From: Candidatus Lachnoclostridium stercoravium
GTDB taxonomy: Bacteria > Bacillota > Clostridia > Lachnospirales > Lachnospiraceae
Direction of reading: 5' to 3'
Assembly: GCA_019118365.1 (NCBI GenBank)
Contig: DWZA01000087.1
Location: forward strand, 1-38,100
Length of the DNA stretch: 38,100 nt
Numbering within the stretch: the stretch's first letter is position 1; every line of letters starts with the position of its first letter. Positions 31,544-38,100 of the stretch are shown here, piece by piece. The notes under the pieces are model-generated. The model was given only the letters and a program-made list of their open reading frames with translations. It made no database searches and was not told the origin of the DNA. The translations under genes and the position numbers were made by a program.

Positions 31544-32146
31544 ATGTTGTGTGAAAGATGTAAGATAAGAGAAGCGACGATCCAATATACAGAGGTGGTA
31601 AATGGTGTGCGCACGGAACACAATTTCTGCGCGCAGTGCGCTTCAGAACTGGATTTTGGCCAGTATTCCACTATATTTGACAGTGATTTTCCTCTGGGAA
31701 AGCTTTTGTCAGGCCTTTTAGGAGTAGGCGGAAGCAGCGGGGATGAAAAGATGAATCACGTCGTATGTCCCGCGTGTCATACGACTTATGGCGAATTTGT
31801 AAAGAACAGCAGGTTCGGCTGCCCGGAGTGCTATGAAGTGTTCGATCTTTTGATCAGCGAAAAGATCAAGCAGATCCAGGGAAGCAATTCTCACAAAGGA
31901 AAACAGCCGAAATACCAGCCTCTCATGCGGTACGGCCATGTGGTACAGCAGGAAGACGAAGCTGGACAGACCGGAGCAGAGTCTGCGGAGGCTTCCGGAC
32001 AGATGGAAAAGAGTTCTAAGGCTGCCAGGCTGGCGGTATTGAACCGGGAAAGAGAGGCTGCCGTAGCAAGAGAGGACTATGAAGCGGCCGCCCGTCTGAG
32101 AGACGAGATCAAAGCGTTGAAAGCGGGGGAAGAAACAGATGCTTAA
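31544..32146 (+). CDS. mcsA: McsA, zinc-finger activator of the arginine kinase
   Basis: A 200-residue protein. The ATG at 31544 follows GGAGGATAGGA; an upstream TTG frame is not needed. Four Cys pairs (CERC, CAQC, CPAC, CPEC) form two zinc fingers in residues 1 to ~105. The C-terminus carries a UVR motif (LNREREAAVAREDYEAAARL, about residues 163-182). In Bacillus McsA activates McsB and links it to ClpC. The last 8 nt overlap mcsB, suggesting translational coupling. Confidence 0.9.
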   Translation: MLCERCKIREATIQYTEVVNGVRTEHNFCAQCASELDFGQYSTIFDSDFPLGKLLSGLLGVGGSSGDEKMNHVVCPACHTTYGEFVKNSRFGCPECYEVFDLLISEKIKQIQGSNSHKGKQPKYQPLMRYGHVVQQEDEAGQTGAESAEASGQMEKSSKAARLAVLNREREAAVAREDYEAAARLRDEIKALKAGEETDA

Positions 32147-33173
32147 ATGGTTTGAAAAAACAGATAAAACTACGCCAAATATCATATGCAGCAGGATACG
32201 CCTGGTAAGAAATCTCCAGGAATATCCGTTTCCAGGCAGGCTTTCCGATGAGGAGGCCAAAAATATGATACGCAAATTGAAAAACGGACTGAAAGGCCTT
32301 CCGGAAAGGGATGGGATCGATTACGAGTATATCGCCTTAAATGAAGCAAGCGATCTGGAGAGAAGAGCGCTGACGGAAAGACGCCTTCTGAACGCTACGC
32401 TGGAACAGAAGAAAGGGCCTGCAGGAATGATCGTTTCAGAAGATGAAGCAGTCAGCCTGGTACTGAACGGAGACGACCATATCCGCATGCAGTTCATCGC
32501 TCCGGGATTATGCTTAAAAGAGCTTTGGAGCCGTGCGGACAGGATGGATGATTATATTAATGAACGTTTTCCCTATGCTTTTGATGAGAAATATGGATAC
32601 CTTACCACTTATCCCACAAATGTAGGGACGGGGCTGCGAGCCTCTGTGCTCATTCATCTCCCCACTCTTTCTAAAGGAAAGCGTTTTAACAGCCTGCTGG
32701 GGGAGATGGGACGCTTCGGCACCAGGATCCAGGGGTTAAATGGAGAGGGCAATGAAAATTATGGTTCCCTCTATATCGTTTCCAATCAGAAAACCCTGGG
32801 AGTTTCAGAGGAAGAGATCGCTGAGATGGTAAACCGGGTGGCTTTGCAGCTGAACAGCCAGGAAAATAAGGTGAGAAAGATGGCCATGGCTTCTCATAAG
32901 ATCGAGCGGGCCGACGAGGCATATAAATCCTATGGAGTGCTGAAATATGCCCGCAGGCTTTCGTGGAAGGACGCCCAGGAATTTCTGTCCAGCGTGATGG
33001 CAGGAGCCGCGGACGGGCTTCTGGAATTTAAGGAACCGATCTCTATTTACAAGATCATGCTGGGGATCCAGACTGCGAATCTCCAGAAACTGACGGAGCG
33101 GCCGCTGACAAAGGAAGAACTGGACGTGGCCAGAGCCGCCTATATCAGGAGCGCGCTGCCGGATCTTATGTAA
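32139..33173 (+). CDS. mcsB: Protein arginine kinase McsB
   Basis: A 344-residue ATP:guanido phosphotransferase-fold kinase that marks proteins with phosphoarginine for ClpC. Seen: the ATP-binding Arg motif IICSRIRLVRNL at the N-terminus, RMQFIAPGLCLKE near residue 120, YPTNVGTGLRAS near residue 163, and GEGNENYGSLYIVSNQKTLG near residue 205. In characterised McsB the third motif reads CPTNVGTG; the Cys is Tyr here. The C-terminal LDVARA corresponds to the RDxxRA phosphoarginine-binding motif with its first Arg replaced. Overall length and fold look intact. It overlaps mcsA and precedes clpC by 45 nt. Confidence 0.9.
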   Translation: MLKWFEKTDKTTPNIICSRIRLVRNLQEYPFPGRLSDEEAKNMIRKLKNGLKGLPERDGIDYEYIALNEASDLERRALTERRLLNATLEQKKGPAGMIVSEDEAVSLVLNGDDHIRMQFIAPGLCLKELWSRADRMDDYINERFPYAFDEKYGYLTTYPTNVGTGLRASVLIHLPTLSKGKRFNSLLGEMGRFGTRIQGLNGEGNENYGSLYIVSNQKTLGVSEEEIAEMVNRVALQLNSQENKVRKMAMASHKIERADEAYKSYGVLKYARRLSWKDAQEFLSSVMAGAADGLLEFKEPISIYKIMLGIQTANLQKLTERPLTKEELDVARAAYIRSALPDLM

Positions 33174-33218
33174 AAGCGGGCAGCTGCAGATACTACAGAC
33201 AGGAGGACTACATTTTTT

Positions 33219-35675
33219 ATGACTGATGGATTAGAAAGATTTACCCCCCAGGCCAGAGAAGCTTTGAACCAGGCCAGAGGCGCGGCGGATGAGCTGGGCC
33301 ATGATTCGGTAGGCACAGAGCATCTCCTGATCGGCCTTATGCGGGAGGGGACCGGCGTTGCCGCCAGGGTCCTGGATGAATGCGGGGTAGAAGAAGATAG
33401 AGTTATGGAGCTGATCAGCGAATTGCTGGCGGCAAATACAAATGTAAAGCTGGAAGGGGACGGCCTGACCCCAAGGGCTAGGAAGGTCCTGGAAAACAGC
33501 TACTACGAGGCGGCCAGGTTCCGCGCTCCTCTGATCGGCACGGAGCATATCCTGATCGCCATGATACGGGAAAACGACTGCGTCGCTACGAGAGTCCTGA
33601 ATACGATAGGAGTTTCCGTACAGAAGATATATGTAGATCTTTTTGCCGCTATGGGTGAAGACGCGCCGTCGGGAAGAGACGATTACCAGCCGGGAAGAGA
33701 AAGAAAGTCCACGCCGACTCTGGACAGCTACAGCAGGGATCTGACAGCCATGGCAAGAGAAGGAAAGCTGGATCCGGTCATTGGCAGAGAGACAGAGATC
33801 CAGAGAGTGATCCAGATCCTGAGCAGAAGGACAAAAAATAATCCATGTCTGATCGGAGAGCCGGGAGTAGGAAAGACAGCCGTGGTAGAAGGTCTTGCCC
33901 AGATGATCGTTTCCGGAAACGTACCGGAAACCATTGCGAAAAAACGGGTGATGACCCTGGATCTTTCCGGAATGGTAGCAGGATCCAAATACAGAGGAGA
34001 ATTTGAAGAGAGGATCAAAAAAGTTATTTCCGAAGTGAAAGACGACAGAGAGGTCCTGCTGTTTATTGACGAGATCCATACCATTATCGGGGCCGGAGGA
34101 GCGGAAGGCGCCCTGGATGCGTCCAACATTTTAAAGCCTTCCCTGGCCAGGGGAGAGATCCAGCTGATCGGCGCTACAACGATCGACGAGTACAGGAAAC
34201 ACGTGGAAAAGGATGCGGCGTTAGAGCGGCGTTTCCAGCCGGTAACAGTGGAAGAACCGGATGAAGAGCATTCTATCGCTATTTTGAAAGGATTAAGAGG
34301 CAGATATGAAGAGCATCACCATGTGACGATCACAGACAAGGCTCTGGAAGCAGCAGTAAAGCTGTCGGCCCGTTATATCAACGACCGTTTCCTGCCGGAC
34401 AAGGCGATCGATCTGATCGATGAAGCGGCTTCCAAGGTAAGGCTTTCTAATTATGTGGAGCCAGGAGAGATCAAGGAACTGGAAAAGGATATCGCAGGCC
34501 TGGAAAAGCAGAAGGAAGAAGCAATCCGGTCAGAAGCATATGAGAAAGCCGGGGCAATAAAGAAAAAACAGGAAAAGAAGCGGGAAAAGATCGAAAAGAT
34601 ACGGGCGAGATGGGAAAAAGATAAAGCGTCCAGAAAACTTGTAGTAGATGAAAATGAAGTGGCGGACGTAGTGGCCGGCTGGACAAAGATCCCGGTGCGG
34701 AAGCTGGAAGAGGAAGAATCAGAACGCCTTAAGAACCTGGAGACGATCCTCCACGAGCGGGTAGTGGGCCAGGAAGAGGCGGTGGCCGCTGTTTCAAAGG
34801 CAATACGAAGGGGCCGGGTGGGCCTGAAGGACCCGAAGCGTCCGATCGGTTCCTTCCTGTTTTTAGGTCCTACAGGAGTCGGAAAGACAGAACTCTCCAA
34901 AGCGCTGGCAGAAGCGATGTTTGGAACAGAAAACGCGCTGATCCGCGTAGATATGTCAGAATACATGGAAAAGCACAGCGTTTCCAAAATGATCGGTTCG
35001 CCGCCAGGATATGTGGGCTATGAAGAGGGCGGCCAGTTAAGCGAGAAAGTCAGAAGAAATCCGTATTCAGTGATCCTTTTTGACGAGATCGAGAAAGCGC
35101 ATCCGGACGTGTTCAATATCCTTCTGCAGGTTCTTGACGACGGCCATATCACAGACGCCCAGGGACGGAAGATCGATTTCAAAAATACAGTGCTGATCAT
35201 GACATCCAATGCAGGGGCGGAAAATATCATATCGCCGAAGCGGCTGGGATTTACTTCTGCAAACGATGAAAAGGCAAATTATTCCTTTATGAAGGACCGC
35301 GTTATGGAGGAAGTAAAACGTCTGTTCAAACCGGAATTTCTGAACAGGATCGACGATATCATCGTGTTCCATCCGCTGAATAAAGAAAATATGAAACAGA
35401 TCGCGGATATCATGCTGGCTTCCATCAGAAAGCGGACAAAACAGCAGCTGAGCATGGAACTTTCCATAGACGAGGCGGCTAAGGATCTTCTGATCCAAAA
35501 AGGATACGACGAGAAATACGGAGCAAGGCCGCTGCGCAGGACGATCCAGAACCTTCTGGAGGATAAACTGGCAGAAGAAGTTCTTGACGGAAAGGCAGGA
35601 GCAGGCGATAAGGTCGAGATCACTGCAGACGGGGATGGATTGAAATTCTCCGTACCGGAACGGAGCGCAGTCTAA
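33219..35675 (+). CDS. clpC: ATP-dependent Clp protease ATPase subunit ClpC
   Basis: An 818-residue class I Hsp100 unfoldase that feeds substrates to ClpP. The N-domain repeats are at residues ~1-145 (FTPQAREALNQAR, then LTPRARKVLENS). D1 has Walker A GEPGVGKTAVVEG (about residue 213) and Walker B VLLFIDEIHTIIGAGGAEG. The middle domain at ~410-470 is Lys/Glu-rich with a UVR-like EAYEKAGAIKKKQEK, where McsB/MecA-type adaptors bind. D2 has Walker A GPTGVGKTELSKALAEAMF and the sensor-2 GARPLRR. AGGAGG lies 12 nt before the ATG. It is the last gene of the regulator-mcsA-mcsB-clpC unit. Confidence 0.96.
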   Translation: MTDGLERFTPQAREALNQARGAADELGHDSVGTEHLLIGLMREGTGVAARVLDECGVEEDRVMELISELLAANTNVKLEGDGLTPRARKVLENSYYEAARFRAPLIGTEHILIAMIRENDCVATRVLNTIGVSVQKIYVDLFAAMGEDAPSGRDDYQPGRERKSTPTLDSYSRDLTAMAREGKLDPVIGRETEIQRVIQILSRRTKNNPCLIGEPGVGKTAVVEGLAQMIVSGNVPETIAKKRVMTLDLSGMVAGSKYRGEFEERIKKVISEVKDDREVLLFIDEIHTIIGAGGAEGALDASNILKPSLARGEIQLIGATTIDEYRKHVEKDAALERRFQPVTVEEPDEEHSIAILKGLRGRYEEHHHVTITDKALEAAVKLSARYINDRFLPDKAIDLIDEAASKVRLSNYVEPGEIKELEKDIAGLEKQKEEAIRSEAYEKAGAIKKKQEKKREKIEKIRARWEKDKASRKLVVDENEVADVVAGWTKIPVRKLEEEESERLKNLETILHERVVGQEEAVAAVSKAIRRGRVGLKDPKRPIGSFLFLGPTGVGKTELSKALAEAMFGTENALIRVDMSEYMEKHSVSKMIGSPPGYVGYEEGGQLSEKVRRNPYSVILFDEIEKAHPDVFNILLQVLDDGHITDAQGRKIDFKNTVLIMTSNAGAENIISPKRLGFTSANDEKANYSFMKDRVMEEVKRLFKPEFLNRIDDIIVFHPLNKENMKQIADIMLASIRKRTKQQLSMELSIDEAAKDLLIQKGYDEKYGARPLRRTIQNLLEDKLAEEVLDGKAGAGDKVEITADGDGLKFSVPERSAV

Positions 35676-35721
35676 ATCTGGATCCGGATCATAAAGCATG
35701 CGCTGCAGAAACTATAAAAAA

Positions 35722-35878
35722 AGTAGCAGTTCAGCCGTGTATCTTCCCTCCAGCACAGAATGTGCCGGAGGGAAGCCTGGGATGTCATCCCTATGCCAGG
35801 ATATATGTCAAATCGCTTTTACAAGCAAGCTTGTAACGCTCTTTATCATATATCCTGGCGCACAGCTGAACTATTACT
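35722..35878 (+). repeat. Structured repeat with terminal inverted repeats (copy 2)
   Basis: The ends AGTAGCAGTTCAG (35722-35734) and CTGAACTATTACT (35866-35878) are inverted repeats with two mismatches and match the ends of the element at 6569. Inside: TTCCCTCC-a-GCACA (35744-35757) with its complement to 35774; GGGAT (35779-35783) with ATCCC (35787-35791); and a perfect 13-bp stem, 35795-35807 with 35847-35859. The last stem's interior holds TTACAAGCAAGCTTGTAA (35819-35836). Length and hairpin order match copy 1, but most stem sequences differ. Confidence 0.75.
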
Positions 35879-35937
35879 AAAAAAATTATAAAAAATCTGT
35901 TTTTTTTCTGCTGCTCTTTCATGGATTCAGAAAATAT

Positions 35938-36149
35938 GGTATAATATCGACAGATATTATACCTGCGCCGGCCCGGAAACGCCGTTAGGCGTTAAAACAC
36001 AATACCGGGCCGTGCGCATCCCCCGGAGGGATCATGTCCGAAGGACATGGTATAATAGGAGCACTTGGCGAGGTATTTTCGAGCCTAGTGCGAGTCATAC
36101 CTGTCCACTTAACGAGGTCTTTCACGAGTTTAGCGGACATGGTATAATA
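35938..36149 (+). other. Hairpin array with three extended -10 motifs upstream of the gene at 36187
   Basis: TGGTATAATA occurs at 35937-35946, 36048-36057 and 36140-36149, each an extended -10 (TGnTATAAT). Hairpins: GGTATAATATC (35938-35948) with GATATTATACC (35953-35963); GGCCCGG/CCGGGCC (35970-36011, with TGCGC/GCGCA outside and AACGCC/GGCGTT inside); CATGTCC (36033-36039) with GGACATG (36043-36049); GCACT.GGC with GCC.AGTGC (36061-36091); and ACCTGTCC..CTTAAC with GTTTAG.GGACATGGT (36099-36143). The last motif, with a weak TTCACG-like -35, could be the promoter of the downstream gene. The array's function is unknown. Confidence 0.5.
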
Positions 36150-36186
36150 AGGAAAGGATAAGTAAAATGATCAGGAGGGCAAGGAC

Positions 36187-36600
36187 ATGCCAGTAATCGA
36201 AGAATTAATCCGCACAGAACAGGACGGGACGATCAGCTTTGGCAATTATAAGCTGGAGACAAAATCAAAGCTGCAGGATTTTGAACATGACGGAGATCTT
36301 TATAAAGTAAAGACATATTATGAGATCACAAAGCTGGAAAGGAACGGGATGTTCGTATATGAGTCTGTTCCCGGAACAGCGGTAGAGCATTTCAAAGTAT
36401 CAGACGACAGCGTGTCTTTTGAAGTAGAAGGAGCAAAGGATGCCCAGATCACACTGCAGCTGGAAGACGATATGGAATACGAAGTATTTGTAGACGGCGC
36501 GGCTGTCGGCGGGATGAAGACCAATATGAGCGGAAAGCTGGTAGTCGGCGTGGAGCTGAACGAAGGGCAGGCAGCTGACGTTAAGATCGTGAGGAAATGA
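36187..36600 (+). CDS. Conserved-looking small protein of unknown function next to radA
   Basis: A 137-residue acidic, beta-strand-rich protein with no signal peptide or membrane segment. AGGAGGG lies 7 nt before the ATG. The N-terminal half (FGNYKLETKSKLQDFEHDGD and the following YKVKTYYEITKLERNG) and the C-terminal half (MEYEVFVDGAAVGGMKTNMS, then KLVVGVELNEGQ) suggest two small beta modules. I could not assign it to a characterised family. Its stop overlaps the start region of radA, so the two are co-transcribed and possibly translationally coupled. Confidence 0.7.
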   Translation: MPVIEELIRTEQDGTISFGNYKLETKSKLQDFEHDGDLYKVKTYYEITKLERNGMFVYESVPGTAVEHFKVSDDSVSFEVEGAKDAQITLQLEDDMEYEVFVDGAAVGGMKTNMSGKLVVGVELNEGQAADVKIVRK

Positions 36601-37976
36601 TGGCAAAGCCAAAGACTGTATTTTTCTGTAAAGAATGCGGATACGAATCGCCTAAGTGGATGGGCCAGTGTCCGGCATGCAAAGAATGGAATACATTTGT
36701 AGAAGAACCTGTTCAGAAGCGGGAGATAAAAGGAACTGCCCTGTCAGGGGCGAAGAGGGGGACGCCGGCAGCAAAGCCGGCGTTCTTAAATGAGATCTCT
36801 CTGGAAGAGAAGGACCGGATATCTACTGGATTTGAAGAGCTGGACCGCGTCCTGGGGGACGGGATCGTGATCGGCTCTCTGGTCCTGGTGGGAGGAGATC
36901 CAGGCATAGGAAAATCAACGCTGCTCCTTCAAATGTGCCGGAATCTGGCTTCTTCTGGCAGACAGGTCCTGTACATATCGGGGGAAGAATCATTAAAACA
37001 GATCAAGATCCGGGCAAACCGTATCGGAGAAGTGACAGGAAGCTTAAAATTTTTGTGTGAGACAAGCCTGGATATTATTGAAGAAGTGATACGGGAGGAA
37101 AAGCCGGAGATCGTGATCATCGACTCGATCCAGACCATGTACCGGGAAGATATCGCCTCATCCCCTGGAAGCGTCAGCCAGGTAAGAGAGTCCACAAACG
37201 TGCTGATGCAGATCGCCAAAGGGCTTGGTATCGCTGTTTTCATTGTCGGCCATGTGACAAAAGAGGGAGTGGTCGCCGGACCCAGAGTGCTGGAGCATAT
37301 GGTAGATACAGTGCTGTATTTTGAAGGGGATAGGAGCGCCGCTTACCGTATCCTGAGAGGAGTAAAGAACCGGTTTGGTTCGACAAATGAGATCGGCGTT
37401 TTCGAGATGCGGGAAAACGGCCTCTGTGAGGTGAAAAATCCGTCAGAATATATGTTAAGCGGAAGGCCGGAAGATGCTTCCGGCGCTGTGGTCGCATGCT
37501 CCATGGAAGGGACCCGGCCGGTACTTCTGGAAGTACAGGCGCTGGTGACGTCCACCAATTTCGGAATGCCCAGGCGGACCGCTGCGGGAACTGATTATAA
37601 CCGAGTCAATCTGCTGATCGCCGTTTTGGAAAAACGATGCCGTTATGAGATGTCCAGATATGATGCCTATGTCAATATAGCCGGCGGGCTGCGGATGAAC
37701 GAGCCTGCGATCGATCTGGCTATCATCCTGGCGCTGATCTCCAGTTTGAAGGACGAGCCGGTCAGCCCCAGAACACTGATCTTTGGAGAAGTAGGGCTTT
37801 CTGGAGAAGTAAGGGCGGTGTCCATGGCGGAACAGCGAGTCAATGAAGCTGTAAAAATGGGATTCGATACCTGTGTGCTCCCGGAAATATGCCTGGAGAA
37901 AATGAAGAAAAACGATAAGATCCGTCTGATCGGCGTAAAAAATGTCAGGGAAGCGATCGCAGCAGTTCTGCGGTAA
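36600..37976 (+). CDS. radA: DNA repair protein RadA
   Basis: A 458-residue branch-migration helicase of the RecA superfamily that processes recombination intermediates. It has an N-terminal C4 zinc finger (CKECG and CPACKEW, residues ~9-30), Walker A GGDPGIGKSTLLLQ (about residue 98), Walker B VIIDSIQTM, the RadA-specific KNRFG motif (RGVKNRFGSTNEIGVFEM) and a C-terminal Lon-like domain (~275-455). The ATG at 36600 is better spaced from GTGAGGA than the ATG at 36597; the difference is one residue. It is radA downstream of clpC, as in Bacillus, but separated from it by a repeat, a hairpin array and the small gene at 36187. Confidence 0.96.
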   Translation: MAKPKTVFFCKECGYESPKWMGQCPACKEWNTFVEEPVQKREIKGTALSGAKRGTPAAKPAFLNEISLEEKDRISTGFEELDRVLGDGIVIGSLVLVGGDPGIGKSTLLLQMCRNLASSGRQVLYISGEESLKQIKIRANRIGEVTGSLKFLCETSLDIIEEVIREEKPEIVIIDSIQTMYREDIASSPGSVSQVRESTNVLMQIAKGLGIAVFIVGHVTKEGVVAGPRVLEHMVDTVLYFEGDRSAAYRILRGVKNRFGSTNEIGVFEMRENGLCEVKNPSEYMLSGRPEDASGAVVACSMEGTRPVLLEVQALVTSTNFGMPRRTAAGTDYNRVNLLIAVLEKRCRYEMSRYDAYVNIAGGLRMNEPAIDLAIILALISSLKDEPVSPRTLIFGEVGLSGEVRAVSMAEQRVNEAVKMGFDTCVLPEICLEKMKKNDKIRLIGVKNVREAIAAVLR

Positions 37977-37979
37977 GAT

Positions 37980-38013
37980 CCTGTTTTCCCGCCGTCCTGA
38001 ACTGTTACAAAAT
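37980..38013 (+). repeat. Solo right end of the structured repeat (copy 3)
   Basis: These 34 nt match 6695-6728 with one difference (C to T), covering the CCGCCGTCCTGAACTG end and the flanking TACAAAAT. No internal hairpins or full left end are present. The last codons of radA (gcagttctgcgg) partly resemble the missing left end, so the element may have been reduced by deletion up to the radA stop. Confidence 0.8.
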
Positions 38014-38038
38014 TATACAGAACATACAAAAACAAAAG

Positions 38039-38069
38039 AAACATTGTTCATGAGGGACAATGTTTTTTT
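38039..38069 (+). terminator. Terminator after radA
   Basis: AAACATTGT (38039-38047) pairs perfectly with ACAATGTTT (38057-38065) across a 9-nt loop, followed by TTTTG. The preceding A-rich stretch may let it work in both directions. Confidence 0.88.
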
Positions 38070-38100
38070 GTTTGCGGAATGCTATGATTATCACGAAACA

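Overview
The window reads like chromosomal DNA of an anaerobic, low-to-mid GC Firmicute, most likely a Lachnospiraceae-type gut clostridium. This is inferred from the gene mix: mcsA-mcsB-clpC-radA, a CIRCE-controlled hsp20, a Rex-like box before a biotin-dependent Na+ decarboxylase operon, YedF, DUF6465, CD3324-family and YitT proteins, and AGGAGG-type ribosome binding sites. No rRNA, tRNA, CRISPR array, transposase or phage gene was seen.

Layout. 1-1200: the 3' part of a coiled-coil repeat gene, then a leader able to form a pseudoknot before a small CD3324-family regulator gene. 1448-2108: hsp20 with CIRCE and promoter. 2131-6568: an exonuclease, uridine phosphorylase, phosphopentomutase and aminotransferase run, with two overlapping gene junctions (nucleoside salvage). 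6569-6724: a hairpin-rich repeat with terminal inverted repeats. 6762-12369: aspartate dehydrogenase, a divergent LysR regulator, and a sugar-acid type operon of an IlvD/Edd dehydratase followed by a GntP permease fused in frame to a truncated DapA-family aldolase. 12563-14308: yedF, a Lys/Ala-tailed DUF6465 protein and a convergent membrane protein. 14393-18081: rsmF-type methyltransferase facing rluA and dinB; dinB has a LexA-like box in its promoter. 18148-21312: AIM24-family protein, D-Ala-D-Ala carboxypeptidase, YitT. 21377-26842: Na+-pumping decarboxylase operon (carboxyltransferase, gamma, biotin carrier, beta, and a second oxaloacetate/pyruvate-type carboxyltransferase). 26896-30782: a GH73 glucosaminidase and a membrane-anchored cohesin-like protein, both with cadherin-like domains. 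30792-31056: a non-coding stretch rich in secondary structure. 31073-37976: a stress operon in which a GntR/YtrA-type regulator sits where ctsR usually is, followed by mcsA, mcsB and clpC, then a repeat, a hairpin/promoter array, an unknown small gene and radA.

Most unusual points: (1) the permease-aldolase fusion that has lost the first part of the aldolase barrel; (2) a GntR protein in the ctsR position, beside an McsB whose usual Cys in the CPTNxGT motif is Tyr; (3) a family of dispersed structured repeats with AGTARCAGTTCAG ends and a shared AAGCAAGCTT apex; (4) a possible H-type pseudoknot leader at 787-868; (5) three TGGTATAATA extended -10 motifs set among hairpins before the gene at 36187; (6) regulatory hairpins that overlap coding or translation signals (rsmF terminator inside rluA, carboxypeptidase ribosome binding site inside a terminator stem). 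All calls come from reading the sequence; no database search was run.
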